Shown: positions 28,578 to 37,500, counted from the stretch's first letter. The stretch: 64,000 nt of DNA from Streptomyces sp. Je 1-332 (GCF_040730185.1 NZ_CP160402.1:6448001-6512000); one strand, 5' to 3'. The notes: generated from the sequence alone by a model not told the origin. Numbers and translations: made by a program.

Positions 28578-29663
28578 TCAGACCGCCACCGACTCCTCCA
28601 TCTCCTCCTCGGACGCCGCGGCCTCAGCGGACTTCGCGGACTTCGCGGAGGGTTCGTGGCGCCGGCCCCGCTCCCAGAGCGCCGCGATGGCGGTGATCAG
28701 CAGGCCGGCGAGCAGCCAGACCGCCAGCGTCCAGACGTGTCCGCCCAGCGCGTGGCCACCGAAGTAGAGGTGGCTGCGGATGCCCTCGACGAACCCGGCG
28801 CCGTTCCAGAAGGCGTGCAGCGAGCCGAAGAAGCCGTTCTGGAGCTCCGGCCTGAACAGGCCACCGGAGGACGTGAAGTTGAGCATCACGAAAAGGATCA
28901 TCATCGTCAGCGTCGTCCAGCGCTTCAGGAACGTGTGCAGCCCGACGCCGATGAAGAGGATGCCGGCCGAGTACAGCCACGCCATGGCCCACACACCCCA
29001 CAGGCCCTGGTGCGCCAGGTGGAAGACGGGCCCGGCGAGCGCCGCGCCGATCAGGCTCACGGCGAACGAGACGCCGACCGCGAGCCCCGCCCGCGCCCGC
29101 ATCCGCATCCCGGCCCCCGCGGCGCCGAGCGCAGCCACCGACGCGTACGAGCCGATGCTCACCGCGACGAGCAGGAAGAACAGGCCCTGCCCTGTGGGGT
29201 CGTCGTCGACGGTCGCCGCGACGTCGGTGACCTTCAACGGGACACCGTGCCCGGCTGCGACCGGCGTGAAGACCTTCTCCACCGCCATGGCGCTCATGTC
29301 GGAGCCCGCGGTGGCCACGATCACCTCCGGGGTCCTGGCATCGGGGATGTAGGCACCCGAGATGTCCATCGACCTGAGCTCGTCGACCGCCTGCGCGCGG
29401 GAGCCGACGGTCCGCACGTCCAGAGCGTCGCCCGCCTTGTCCTTGACGGTCTGCGCGAGGGCCTGCGTCTGCTCGCCCGATCCGACGACGGCGACCGGCA
29501 GGTCGTGCGGCTCCGGAGTGACGAACGCGCCCATGTAGGCGAGGCCCATGCCGAGGCACATCAGCAGGGGCGTCACCAGGTGGAGCAGGACGTGGCGGAG
29601 TGGTCCGGAGGCGGTTGCCGGGCCGGCTGATGCCTTGTGGGCGGGCGCCGAGGTGGCGGTCAT
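28578..29663 (-). CDS. ABC-2-like membrane protein under MarR control
   Basis: A 361-residue membrane protein. One helix near the N-terminus (HLVTPLLMCLGMGLAYMGAF) is followed by a roughly 150-residue extracytoplasmic domain (ALAQTVKDKAGDALDVRTVG, DISGAYIPD) and five C-terminal helices, the layout of YhgE/Pip-type and ABC-2 permease-like proteins. No ATPase partner is adjacent. I chose ATG 29663 (MTATSAPAHKAS) with GAGGT upstream. The gene is divergent from a marR gene, and a palindromic operator lies 46 bp upstream of its start. Such proteins commonly export lipophilic compounds or form part of efflux complexes; the substrate is unknown. Confidence 0.82.
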   Translation of the reverse strand: MTATSAPAHKASAGPATASGPLRHVLLHLVTPLLMCLGMGLAYMGAFVTPEPHDLPVAVVGSGEQTQALAQTVKDKAGDALDVRTVGSRAQAVDELRSMDISGAYIPDARTPEVIVATAGSDMSAMAVEKVFTPVAAGHGVPLKVTDVAATVDDDPTGQGLFFLLVAVSIGSYASVAALGAAGAGMRMRARAGLAVGVSFAVSLIGAALAGPVFHLAHQGLWGVWAMAWLYSAGILFIGVGLHTFLKRWTTLTMMILFVMLNFTSSGGLFRPELQNGFFGSLHAFWNGAGFVEGIRSHLYFGGHALGGHVWTLAVWLLAGLLITAIAALWERGRRHEPSAKSAKSAEAAASEEEMEESVAV

Positions 29664-29708
29664 CGGGGAGACCTCTCGAAATGGTTGGCTTATACACTCA
29701 TCCTTGGT

Positions 29709-29723
29709 GTTGTACTGTACAAC
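29709..29723. promoter_or_regulatory. MarR-type operator in the divergent promoter
   Basis: GTTGTA-CTG-TACAAC, a perfect 6-bp inverted repeat with 3-bp centre, lies between the divergent starts at 29663 and 29746 and within the only AT-rich stretch of the area. Its size suits a MarR dimer; autoregulation of marR together with control of the membrane-protein gene is the simplest reading. Confidence 0.65.
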
Positions 29724-29745
29724 CATTCGCGAAGAGGGAGAAATC

Positions 29746-30207
29746 GTGGCCGACGGTGACGGGTCCGACAGGGATGGGTCCATCGAGATCATTCAGCGGG
29801 AGATGACGGCGTTCGCCCGGCGGGCCCGCGCCACCGCCGCACGCATGCACCCCGAGCTGTCGCTGGTCTCGTACACGCTCCTGAGTCATCTCGAATACCA
29901 GGGCGGATGCCGGGCCACGGACCTCGCGGCGCACTACACACTGGACAAGTCGACGATCAGCAGGCAGGTGGGCGCGCTGGAGAAGGCAGGTCTCGTGGAG
30001 CGGCGGCTCGATCCGACCGACCATCGGGTGCACGTGCTGCATCTCACCGACCGAGGGGTCGATGTGCTCGCACAGGTCACGGACGCGCGCCGGGTCGCGT
30101 TCCATGAGCGCCTCGCGGAGTGGGGCGAGTCGGACCTGGAGAAGTTCGCCGAGTGCTTGCTGCGCTACAACGACGCCGCGTCGCGCGGTGACCTGACTGT
30201 CGAGTAG
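29746..30207 (+). CDS. MarR-family transcriptional regulator
   Basis: A 153-residue winged-helix protein. GTG at 29746 follows GAGGGAG six bases upstream. The recognition helix segment is ATDLAAHYTLDKSTISRQVGALEKAGLVERR and the wing is DPTDHRVHVLHLTDRG, both typical of MarR. It is divergent from the membrane-protein gene and its own start is 22 bp from a palindromic site, so it most likely represses both genes and is released by a small ligand. Confidence 0.92.
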   Translation: MADGDGSDRDGSIEIIQREMTAFARRARATAARMHPELSLVSYTLLSHLEYQGGCRATDLAAHYTLDKSTISRQVGALEKAGLVERRLDPTDHRVHVLHLTDRGVDVLAQVTDARRVAFHERLAEWGESDLEKFAECLLRYNDAASRGDLTVE

Positions 30208-30257
30208 AGAGGGTCGCATCGAGCGAGTGGGAGAGAGGTCCATCGAGAGAGGTTGCA

Positions 30258-30269
30258 CGAGACGTCTCG
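30258..30269. promoter_or_regulatory. 12-bp palindrome before the macrolide glycosyltransferase
   Basis: CGAGACGTCTCG is a perfect palindrome 20 bp upstream of the start codon of the glycosyltransferase gene, within an 81-bp intergenic gap. The position would let a bound repressor block transcription or overlap the transcript start. No regulator can be named. Confidence 0.4.
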
Positions 30270-30288
30270 TCTCGCCTAGAGTCGGCGC

Positions 30289-31509
30289 ATGACCTCACGC
30301 CAGCGTGCCCACATCGCCATGTTCTCGATCGCCGCGCACGGCCACGTCAACCCGAGCCTCGAAGTGATCCGCGAGCTCGTCGCCCGCGGCCACCGCGTCA
30401 CGTACGCGATCCCGCACCTCTTCGCCGAGAAAGTCGCCGAGACCGGCGCCGAGCCCGTCCTCTTCGAGACGACGCTGCCGGGCCCCGACGACGACCCCGA
30501 AGCCTGGGGGACCGAGCTGATCGACAACATCGAGCCGTTCCTCACCGAGGCGATCGAGACGCTGCCGCAGCTGGCGGCGGCGTACGCAGGCGATGAGCCC
30601 GACCTCGTCCTGCACGACATCACCTCCTACCCCGCACGCGTGCTCGCCCGCCGCTGGGGCGTGCCCGAGATCTCGCTCTCGCCGAACCTGGTCGCCTGGG
30701 ACGGATACGAGGAAGAGGTCGCCGATCCGATGTACGCCGAGCTGAAGGAGACCGAGCGCGGGAAGGCCTACTACGCGCGCTTCCACGCCTGGCTTCAGGA
30801 GAACGGGATCACGCAGCACTGTGATCCGTTCGTCGGCCGCCCGCCGCGCTCGCTCGTCCTGATCCCCAAGGCGCTCCAGCCGAACGCGGACCGGGTCGAC
30901 GAGAGCGTGCACACGTTCGTCGGCGCCTGCCAGGGCGACCGCTCGGCGCAGGGTGACTGGCAGCGTCCCCCGGGCGCGGAGAAGGTGCTGCTCGTCTCGC
31001 TCGGCTCGTCCTTCACCAAGCAGCCCGGCTTCTACCGCGCCTGCATCGAGGCGTTCGGGGAGCTGCCCGGCTGGCATGTGGTGCTCCAGGTCGGCAAGCA
31101 CGTCCAGGCGGCCGAACTGGGGGACGTTCCCGGGAATGTGGAAGTCCGCCCGTGGGTGCCGCAGCTCGCGGTCCTCAAGCAGGCCGACGCCTTCATCACG
31201 CATGCCGGTGCCGGCGGCAGCCAGGAGGGGCTCGCCACCGGGACACCGATGGTCGCGGTGCCGCAGGCCGTCGACCAGTTCGGTAACGCGGACATGCTCC
31301 AGGGGCTCGGGGTCGCCCGGCACGTACCGATGGAGGAGGTCACCGCACAGGCGCTGCGGGACGCGGTGCTCGCCCTGGTCGACGACCCGGAGGTGGCACG
31401 CCGCCTCGCCGAGGTCCGGGCGGGGATGGCGGGGGAGGGCGGCACGAAGATGGCGGCCGATCTGATCGAGGAGGAGCTCGCGAAGGCGGCCGGGCGTGAC
31501 ACTCCGTGA
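30289..31509 (+). CDS. mgt: Macrolide glycosyltransferase (MGT/OleD-like)
   Basis: A 406-residue GT1-family enzyme that inactivates macrolides by adding glucose from UDP-glucose to the desosamine 2'-OH. It is very close by eye to OleD of S. antibioticus and Mgt of S. lividans, including [18 protein letters not shown] with the catalytic His, [19 protein letters not shown] and the C-terminal donor-binding segment [17 protein letters not shown]. Length matches Mgt rather than the slightly longer OleD. No macrolide synthase genes are present, so it is more likely a stand-alone, broad-substrate detoxification enzyme than self-resistance. It may be co-transcribed with marR upstream, although a palindrome in the 81-bp gap suggests its own control. 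Confidence 0.93.
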   Translation: MTSRQRAHIAMFSIAAHGHVNPSLEVIRELVARGHRVTYAIPHLFAEKVAETGAEPVLFETTLPGPDDDPEAWGTELIDNIEPFLTEAIETLPQLAAAYAGDEPDLVLHDITSYPARVLARRWGVPEISLSPNLVAWDGYEEEVADPMYAELKETERGKAYYARFHAWLQENGITQHCDPFVGRPPRSLVLIPKALQPNADRVDESVHTFVGACQGDRSAQGDWQRPPGAEKVLLVSLGSSFTKQPGFYRACIEAFGELPGWHVVLQVGKHVQAAELGDVPGNVEVRPWVPQLAVLKQADAFITHAGAGGSQEGLATGTPMVAVPQAVDQFGNADMLQGLGVARHVPMEEVTAQALRDAVLALVDDPEVARRLAEVRAGMAGEGGTKMAADLIEEELAKAAGRDTP

Positions 31510-31722
31510 GGCATTTCCGTTCCGTCACGGGTGTTTCTGTTACGTACCTGTCGTTCGATAACGCTCAGGTAACGCATGGTGGTTCTGGCATGGGTATTGA
31601 CTCGTCCTGAAAGGTTGACCGTTACCCCCGGCCAAAGGTTGCACACTCAGGTTCTTGTTCCTTGAACCAATACCTTCCTAGCGTGAGGTGAACGCTCCGC
31701 GAACGCCAGGAAGTTGACCCCC

Positions 31723-32691
31723 ATGCGACGAGACATACCGCCCCTCGACGAGGTGCGCCGCATCACCCAGAAGAAGCGCGACGCGTGGTGGACCGTGATC
31801 CTGGTCGATCCGGTCGCCACGCCGCTCGTGCGGTGGACGGCGATGCGGACCGGAATCACGCCCAACCAGATCACCTGGGGCGCGTTCTTGCTGGGGCTCG
31901 TCTCTGCGGGGTTCTTCGCGCTGGGTGACTGGCAGTGGCTCGTCGCCGGCGCCGTCGTCTACCACTGCAGCTTCATCCTCGACTGCATGGACGGCAAGGT
32001 CGCCCGTCTCACCGGCACCGGTTCGGTCTTCGGCGCGTGGCTCGACTTCGTCTTCGACCGCATCCGCGTGATGGCCTGTGCGGTGGCCCTGATGGGCGGC
32101 CAGTTCCACCGCACCGGGGATGCCTTCTACATCTGGGCCGCGGTCGCCGTGGTCGCCCTCGACACGCTGCGCTACATCAACGGCCTTGAGATCTTCAAGA
32201 TCCGGCACACCATGCGCAAGCAGATCAAGGTCCGCATGAGGGCGGCCCGCCGGGCCGAGAACGAGGCCGAGCTGGCCTTCATGGAGGACCTGCTCCGGGA
32301 GAACCCCGAGGCCGACATCGAGCAGGACCTTCAGAAGACGCGGTCGGAGCAGGGAGTTCCCGAGGCCCCGGAGACTGCTGTGCCCGCTCCCAGGCGTCAG
32401 GTCATCGACCTGCACCAGGAGTTCCGGGGCAAGTTCCCCGCCTATCTCCGGGCGCGTTCCTTCCTGCTGCGGCACCGCATCCGTACGCACCTGGTCAGCG
32501 GCATCGAGTTCCAGATGGGCGTCTTCATGATCGGCCCGCTGTTCGACGTGGTGCTTCCGGCGACGATCGTCTCCGGGGCCCTGCTCCTCGTCTTCGAGCT
32601 GGCGATCATCTACAAGCTGCTGCTCTCGACGCGGGACTTCACGCGGACGATCGACTCCTTCGAGGAGCGCAAGCTGATCGCCGCGGCGTAG
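31723..32691 (+). CDS. CDP-alcohol phosphatidyltransferase family protein
   Basis: A 322-residue membrane enzyme that joins a CDP-activated alcohol or lipid to a second alcohol to form a phosphodiester. The full signature D-x2-D-G-x2-A-R-x8-G-x3-D-x3-D is visible in DCMDGKVARL and GAWLDFVFD (around residues 90-113). It is longer than PgsA or PssA because of a charged coiled insert (about residues 165-235, RMRAARRAENEAELAFMEDLL) before the last helices. ATG 31723 has CAGGAAG upstream. It stands alone after a 213-bp intergenic region containing GGTTC-N9-GAACC (31650-31668), and is followed by a strong terminator. The polar head group it uses is unknown. Confidence 0.87.
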   Translation: MRRDIPPLDEVRRITQKKRDAWWTVILVDPVATPLVRWTAMRTGITPNQITWGAFLLGLVSAGFFALGDWQWLVAGAVVYHCSFILDCMDGKVARLTGTGSVFGAWLDFVFDRIRVMACAVALMGGQFHRTGDAFYIWAAVAVVALDTLRYINGLEIFKIRHTMRKQIKVRMRAARRAENEAELAFMEDLLRENPEADIEQDLQKTRSEQGVPEAPETAVPAPRRQVIDLHQEFRGKFPAYLRARSFLLRHRIRTHLVSGIEFQMGVFMIGPLFDVVLPATIVSGALLLVFELAIIYKLLLSTRDFTRTIDSFEERKLIAAA

Positions 32692-32713
32692 ACGCGTACC
32701 GCCGAGTTCGTCA

Positions 32714-32759
32714 TCGAGCGCCGGACAGGCTGGGGACCTCCAGCCCATCCGGCGCTCGA
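32714..32759 (+). terminator. Terminator after the CDP-alcohol phosphatidyltransferase gene
   Basis: Perfect 12-bp arms TCGAGCGCCGGA (32714-32725) and TCCGGCGCTCGA (32748-32759) enclose a second stem GGCTGG...CCAGCC. It starts 23 bp after the stop codon; no T-run follows, as is usual in Streptomyces. Confidence 0.85.
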
Positions 32760-33018
32760 CGTGCGTCACAAGCCCCTTACATCTATGAGGACTTGAGGGA
32801 TTCGGCCTCGCGGTGTCCGATCTGCCGCCGGGGGCCCGTTTTGTTATTACAGAACCTTGTTGAACAAGTCACAGGTGTATGTAGGTATTGATCTGCGCGC
32901 GTCAATCAGACATGGTTTCGTCCCAACGCCAGGAGATCTTCCGGATCTCAAGGGTCGTTGCAGTGAAGTTTTGAAACCCCCCACATCCCCCCACATCACC
33001 ACGAGGAGACCCCTCTTC
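32760..33018. promoter_or_regulatory. Upstream region of the secreted protease
   Basis: This gene-free stretch is clearly less GC-rich than its surroundings. It contains CTTGTT-G-AACAAG (32856-32868), a perfect 6-bp inverted repeat, and GAGATC-TTCCG-GATCTC (32933-32949), another. The run CCCCCCACATCCCCCCACATC precedes the ribosome binding site GAGGAGA. A promoter and operator for the protease gene are expected here, but no convincing -35/-10 pair is visible. Confidence 0.45.
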
Positions 33019-34227
33019 ATGGCAACTCACAAGCGTGCACGCTCGGTGAAGCTCGTCTCGGCGATAGCCGCCACGGCCACCGCAGTCGGTGTCACCGTCT
33101 TCGCCACCTCGTTCGCCGGCGCGGCGACCCCCGCCGAGGGCAAGGTGTACGGAGCCGACGCCAAGGGCGCGGTCTCGGGCAGCTACATCGTCATGCTCGA
33201 CGAGAAGGCCGACAAGGGCGCCAAGTCCGACCTGGCCAAGGAGTACGGCGGCGAGCTGAAGCGGAACTACTCGTCCGCGATCAACGGCTTCTCGGCCAAG
33301 AGCCTCAGCGAGACCGAGGCCAGGCGCCTGGCGGCCGACCCGGCCGTCGGCAAGGTCGTCCAGTCGAAGAAGTTCACCATCGACGCCACGCAGGACAACC
33401 CGCCGTCGTGGGGCCTCGACCGCGTCGACCAGGCGGACACCGCGGGCGACAAGAAGTACACGTACCCGGACGCCGCCGGTGAGGGCGCCACCGCGTACGT
33501 CATCGACACCGGTGTGCGCGTCAGTCACAAGGACTTCGGCGGCCGCGCCACGTCCGGCTTCGACGCCATCGACAACGACGACAACGCGGACGACGGCAAC
33601 GGCCACGGCACGCACGTCGCGGGCACCATCGCCGGTGAGGCGCACGGCGTCGCCAAGAAGGCGAAGATCGTCGCGGTCCGCGTCCTCGACGACCAGGGCT
33701 CCGGCACCACCGAGCAGGTCGTCGCGGGCATCGACTGGGTCACCAAGAACCACCAGGGCCCGTCGGTCGCCAACATGAGCCTGGGCGGCGGCGCCGACGA
33801 AGCGCTCGACGCGGCGGTCCAGAAGGCGATCGCCGCCGGCGTCACCTTCGCGGTCGCGGCCGGCAACGAGTCCTCGGACGCCGGCCAGGGCTCGCCCTCC
33901 CGCGTGAAGGAAGCCATCACGGTCGCCTCCTCCACCAAGGACGACGAGCAGTCGGACTTCTCCAACTTCGGCTCGGTCGTGGACATCTACGCCCCGGGCT
34001 CGGACATCACGTCCGCCTGGAACACGGACGACAACGCCACCAACACGATCTCCGGCACGTCGATGGCGACCCCGCACGTCGTGGGCGCCGCCGCCCTCTA
34101 CGTCGCGGCCCACCCGGACGCCAAGCCGGACGCCGTCGCCAAGGCGCTGACCGACGGCGCCACGGCGGACAAGATCTCGAACCCGAGCGAGGGCACGCCC
34201 AACAAGCTGCTCAAGGTCGTCGAGTAA
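33019..34227 (+). CDS. Secreted subtilisin-like serine protease (S8) with I9 propeptide
   Basis: A 402-residue preproenzyme. The signal peptide (about 1-35, SAIAATATAVGVTVFATSFAGA) is followed by an I9 inhibitor propeptide (SYIVMLDEKADKGAKSDLAK through VGKVVQSKKF) and a mature domain starting near QDNPPSWGLDRVDQ. The catalytic triad is D163 in AYVIDTGVRVSH, H196 in GHGTHVAG and S348 in GTSMATPHV. The mature part resembles proteinase K-type actinomycete subtilisins. ATG 33019 follows GAGGAGA; the reading frame is open further upstream but that part lacks coding character. It has its own long upstream region and a terminator, so it is monocistronic, probably secreted during growth transition. 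Confidence 0.95.
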   Translation: MATHKRARSVKLVSAIAATATAVGVTVFATSFAGAATPAEGKVYGADAKGAVSGSYIVMLDEKADKGAKSDLAKEYGGELKRNYSSAINGFSAKSLSETEARRLAADPAVGKVVQSKKFTIDATQDNPPSWGLDRVDQADTAGDKKYTYPDAAGEGATAYVIDTGVRVSHKDFGGRATSGFDAIDNDDNADDGNGHGTHVAGTIAGEAHGVAKKAKIVAVRVLDDQGSGTTEQVVAGIDWVTKNHQGPSVANMSLGGGADEALDAAVQKAIAAGVTFAVAAGNESSDAGQGSPSRVKEAITVASSTKDDEQSDFSNFGSVVDIYAPGSDITSAWNTDDNATNTISGTSMATPHVVGAAALYVAAHPDAKPDAVAKALTDGATADKISNPSEGTPNKLLKVVE

Positions 34228-34267
34228 GCACCCTCTCGTTGCTCCCAGGAGCGACACCCACAGGACC

Positions 34268-34308
34268 GACGGCCGTCGCGCCCACCCCCACGGGGCGCGG
34301 CGGTCGTC
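34268..34308 (+). terminator. Terminator after the subtilisin gene
   Basis: GACGGCCGTCGCGCCC pairs with GGGGCGCGGCGGTCGTC across a short loop, allowing G-U pairs. It begins about 40 bp after the protease stop and ends 13 bp before the next gene. Confidence 0.65.
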
Positions 34309-34321
34309 CTATGGTGTGCGG

Positions 34322-34885
34322 ATGACGGTCAAGGCATACGCGGCTCTGCTCCGCGGCATCAACGTGGGCGGCAGCAGGAAAGTGCCGATGGCTCAACTGC
34401 GCACGCTGCTCGACGGCCTCGGACTCGGCGACGTACGCACCCATCTGCAGAGCGGCAACGCGGTCTTCACCTGCGAGGCCGGCGACGAGAACACGCTGGC
34501 CGCGCTGATCGGCGCGGCCATCGAGCGGCACTTCGGGTTCACCGTGGACGTCCTGGTGCGCGACGGCGCCTACTTGAAGGGGGTCGTCGACGCCTGCCCC
34601 TTCCCCGCGGCCACGCTCGAAGGCAAGCAGCTGCATGTCACGTACCTCTCCGAGCCGGTCGACGCGTCCCGGTTCGACGCGATCGACGCGGCGGCCTTCC
34701 TGCCCGAGGAGTTCCGGCTCGGCGACCGCGCGCTCTACCTCTACGCACCGGACGGCCTCGGCCGCTCGAAGCTGGGCGCGGCCCTGGCGCGGCCCGCCCT
34801 GTTCCGGGGCGTCACCGCCACGTCCCGCAACTGGAACACCGTCACCAAGCTGGTGGAACTGACCCAGGAGCAGGACCGTGGCTGA
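34322..34885 (+). CDS. DUF1697 family protein
   Basis: A 187-residue cytoplasmic protein with the DUF1697 opening AYAALLRGINVGGSRKVPMAQLR and the second conserved block HLQSGNAVFTCEA. The C-terminus ATSRNWNTVTKLVEL is also typical. The family is widespread and of unknown function. ATG at 34322 is used here; a GTG two codons upstream is possible. It overlaps the following gene by 8 nt, so the two are translationally coupled. Confidence 0.9.
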   Translation: MTVKAYAALLRGINVGGSRKVPMAQLRTLLDGLGLGDVRTHLQSGNAVFTCEAGDENTLAALIGAAIERHFGFTVDVLVRDGAYLKGVVDACPFPAATLEGKQLHVTYLSEPVDASRFDAIDAAAFLPEEFRLGDRALYLYAPDGLGRSKLGAALARPALFRGVTATSRNWNTVTKLVELTQEQDRG

Positions 34886-35276
34886 CCGCACGCCCGCCGT
34901 CGAGGCGGCCATCGAGGCCGAACTGCGCCTGCTCGCCCCCGAGGTGCGCGCGTCGCCCGAGCTGCTCGGGCAGCTGCTGCACCCGGAGTTCACCGAGTTC
35001 GGCACTTCCGGCACCCACTGGGACCGCGCGTCCATCATCAAGGCCCTGACCGAGAGCACGGACAGGGAGGGCCGCCCGATCATGACCTCCCGGATGCGTG
35101 GCGTCCAGCTCGCCGAGGACATCGTCCACCTCACCTTCGACACCGACAGCAACGGCCGTACGTCGCATCGCAGTTCGCTGTGGCGTCTTCACGAGGGCGA
35201 GTGGCTGCTCTGGTTCCACCAGGGAACGCCGTTCTGCGCGGACGGGCAGGAGCAGCGGTCCAGCCGTCGTCAGTGA
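34878..35276 (+). CDS. DUF4440 / NTF2-like small protein
   Basis: A 132-residue protein with the NTF2-like cone fold suggested by AAIEAELRLLAPEVRASPELLGQLLHPEFTEFG and the later strands VHLTFDTDS, SLWRLHEGEWLLWFHQGTPF. Members of this group are small enzymes or ligand-binding proteins; no catalytic residues are evident. It is coupled to the DUF1697 gene by an 8-nt overlap. Its last 7 nt overlap the end of the convergent SDR gene. Confidence 0.85.
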   Translation: MADRTPAVEAAIEAELRLLAPEVRASPELLGQLLHPEFTEFGTSGTHWDRASIIKALTESTDREGRPIMTSRMRGVQLAEDIVHLTFDTDSNGRTSHRSSLWRLHEGEWLLWFHQGTPFCADGQEQRSSRRQ

Positions 35277-36031
35277 GCGGTCCAGCCGCCGTCGAGGACG
35301 AGGTTCGCGCCGGTCATGTACGAGGAGCGGTCCGACGCCAGGAACAAGGCCGCCTCCGCGGCCTCCTCCGGGGTGCCGAGCCTTCCCAGCAGGGTCCGTT
35401 CCTCGAACTGCCTGCGCCGCTTGTCCGGGTCGCCCGTCGAGTCGAGGGCCGTCTGCAGCAGGTCGGTGAGGATCACGCCGGGGCTCAGGGTGTTGACCCG
35501 GATACCGTCGGCGGCATGGTCGACGGCCACCGCCCGGCTCAGCTGCAACACACCGGCCTTGGACGCCGAGTAGGCCGCGACCGCCTCCGAACCGACCAGC
35601 GCGAGCTCGGAGGCGACGTTGACGATCACGCCACCACCGGCGTCGCGCATCGCGGGCACAGCATGCTTGACGCACAGGAAGACGCCCTTGAGGTTGACGT
35701 CCATCAGCCAGTCCCACTCGCCGACCGTGGTGTCCTCCACCCGCTTGGCGAACTCCACCCCCGCGTTGTTCACCAGCGCGTCGAGCCGCCCGAACCCTTC
35801 CACGGCACGGCGCATCAGAGCGACGACGTCTTCCTCGCGGGTGACGTCGCAGCGCACCGCGAGCGCCTCCCCGCCCTCGTCCGCGATCAGCCGCACGGTC
35901 TCCGCGAGCGGCCCCTCCTTGTCCCCGGCCACCACGACCCGAGCCCCGTCCGCCGCCAGACGCCGTGCGATGGCGCGCCCCAGCCCGCTGCCCGCTCCGG
36001 ACACCACCGCACACCGGCCGTCCATGGTCAT
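35270..36031 (-). CDS. SDR-family oxidoreductase
   Basis: A 253-residue classical short-chain dehydrogenase. The NAD(P) loop is GAGSGLGRAIARRL, with VNNAG in the fourth strand, the catalytic Ser in VNVASELALVG and Tyr/Lys in YSASKAG; DGGW marks the C-terminus. Cofactor preference is unclear (a Gly-Asp-Lys after the second strand, VVVAGDKEG). Start ATG 36031 (MTMDGRCAVV) follows GGGAGCGGAG; ATG 36025 is an alternative. It lies 44 bp after a GNAT gene on the same strand. The substrate is unknown; the closest look-alikes are 3-oxoacyl-ACP or glucose/polyol dehydrogenases. Confidence 0.93.
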   Translation of the reverse strand: MTMDGRCAVVSGAGSGLGRAIARRLAADGARVVVAGDKEGPLAETVRLIADEGGEALAVRCDVTREEDVVALMRRAVEGFGRLDALVNNAGVEFAKRVEDTTVGEWDWLMDVNLKGVFLCVKHAVPAMRDAGGGVIVNVASELALVGSEAVAAYSASKAGVLQLSRAVAVDHAADGIRVNTLSPGVILTDLLQTALDSTGDPDKRRRQFEERTLLGRLGTPEEAAEAALFLASDRSSYMTGANLVLDGGWTAH

Positions 36032-36075
36032 GCTCCGCTCCCGTTCACTCGTCACCGTCCCATTTGAACCTGTCC

Positions 36076-36585
36076 TCAGCCGAGGACCGAGGTCATCAGG
36101 AGCGTGGTGCGGCCGTTGTCCTCGGGGACCGCCTTGCCCTGGGTGTAGCCGAGGCGCTTGAGGACGGTCAGGGAGGCCGTGTTCTCCGCGTCCACCGTCG
36201 CGTGCACCTCGGTCAGGGCCAGGGTCTGATGGCCGTACGTGGTGAGCAGGCGGGCCAGCTCCGTGCCGAGCCCCACGCCCCAGCTGCCGCGGAAGAGACC
36301 GTAGACGATCTCGTGACCGTCGAGCCATTTCTCGGGCGACGGCTTGATCTCCGCGTGGCCTATGTAACGCCCCTCGTGCCGCACCGCCCAGACCGGGTAC
36401 TGGTTCTCGGCGTACACGAGGCCGAAGATCCGGCGGAACAGCGCGTGGGTCTGCTCCACGCTCTGCATCCCGTCCCCGAACCAGCGGCCCACGGCCTCGT
36501 CCTGGAGGAGCGAGACGAAATGTTCCTCGTCGGCGGCGACATAGGGGGACAGAATCAGGCGCTCGGAACGGAGTACGGGGGTCAT
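36076..36585 (-). CDS. GNAT acetyltransferase, RimJ-like
   Basis: A 169-residue protein starting MTPVLRSERLILSPYV, the usual opening of RimJ/RimL-type N-acetyltransferases. The acetyl-CoA loop region is GLFRGSWGVGLGTELARLL, followed by VHATVDAENTASLTVLKRLGY, in which NxxS is the usual CoA-contacting segment. The acceptor could be a ribosomal protein, an aminoglycoside or another amine; this is undetermined. It lies between the SalK-like gene and the SDR gene on the same strand, with short gaps. Confidence 0.9.
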   Translation of the reverse strand: MTPVLRSERLILSPYVAADEEHFVSLLQDEAVGRWFGDGMQSVEQTHALFRRIFGLVYAENQYPVWAVRHEGRYIGHAEIKPSPEKWLDGHEIVYGLFRGSWGVGLGTELARLLTTYGHQTLALTEVHATVDAENTASLTVLKRLGYTQGKAVPEDNGRTTLLMTSVLG

Positions 36586-36631
36586 CGGCGTGACGGTAGG
36601 GGCACAAGGGGTAGTTCGGCAACCGGATTGA

Positions 36632-37489
36632 CTAATCCGCGGGCCGCGGAAGGCCGATCGGGTTGGGGAAGGGGACGACGCCCGCCGCCAGGATCTGGCG
36701 CACCGGCCGTTCCAGCGAGGCGAGCAGCGTGTCCGCGTCCCGCGCGGCCAGCGGGCGCAGCAGGCGCGCCGACAGGCGGTCCGTGGCGTCCTCGATCAAC
36801 TCGCGCTCGGTGCGGCCGTGCTCGGTGATGTGACCGTCCCCGTCCACGAGGCCGCGCCCGCGCAGCCGGTCCACCGCGTGCGCCCACTCCTGCTCGTCCC
36901 ACCCCCTGTCGTGGCGGATCGTGTCCTGGTCCACGCGGCCCGTGGCGGCGGCGAGCACCAGCGACTCACAGGCGTCGAGGCCGTGGTCGGCCAGTGCGGC
37001 GACATGCGCGTCGCCCCTGAACTCGCGCACGCACGTGACCAGTTGCCACAGCCGCTGCACCGGGTCGGTCCGCTCGCTCACGTCGCGGTTCGCCGCGAAG
37101 AGCGGGCGGGCCAGCGCAGGCGCGTCCTCGACCATCGCCGCGAGCGGCGGACACAGGGCGGCGGCCTGGTCGTCGATGTCCGGGACCACCGCGCGCAGGG
37201 CCCGCGCCGTGCAGGCGGCGCGCTCCTCCACGATCCGGCCCGGCGACACGTACTGCCAGGCGGACGGAAGGGCTCGCTCCACCATGCCGGGGGCGAAGAC
37301 CCCGAGCGCGGCCGTCGCGGCGCCCGACTCGACCGGGCCCATGGGAGCCGTGCGGGCCGCGAAATAGCCCATCCAGAAGCCCTTGAGGCCAAGCGTCCTG
37401 CCCAGGTCGCGGCAGCGCTCCTCGAAGTAGATCACTGCGTGCAGGGGCTCGGTCCGCAGCCAGAGCGTCCGGGATCTGGAGAGCGTCAT
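36632..37489 (-). CDS. SalK/SCO6745-like helix-turn-helix-containing protein
   Basis: A 285-residue cytoplasmic protein. The N-terminal half (LRTEPLHAVIYFEE, GLKGFWMGYFAARTAPMGPV, GVFAPGMVERALPSAW) is the conserved block of the family annotated in Streptomyces as SalK-like or SCO6745 family. The C-terminal part has a winged-helix-like segment (DRLRGRGLVDGDGHITEHGRTEREL). No enzymatic motif is recognisable. It starts 11 bp after the sirohydrochlorin chelatase-like gene, so it is probably read through from the sulfur operon, though nothing else ties it to sulfur. Confidence 0.78.
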   Translation of the reverse strand: MTLSRSRTLWLRTEPLHAVIYFEERCRDLGRTLGLKGFWMGYFAARTAPMGPVESGAATAALGVFAPGMVERALPSAWQYVSPGRIVEERAACTARALRAVVPDIDDQAAALCPPLAAMVEDAPALARPLFAANRDVSERTDPVQRLWQLVTCVREFRGDAHVAALADHGLDACESLVLAAATGRVDQDTIRHDRGWDEQEWAHAVDRLRGRGLVDGDGHITEHGRTERELIEDATDRLSARLLRPLAARDADTLLASLERPVRQILAAGVVPFPNPIGLPRPAD

Positions 37490-37500
37490 GAACCCACAAA

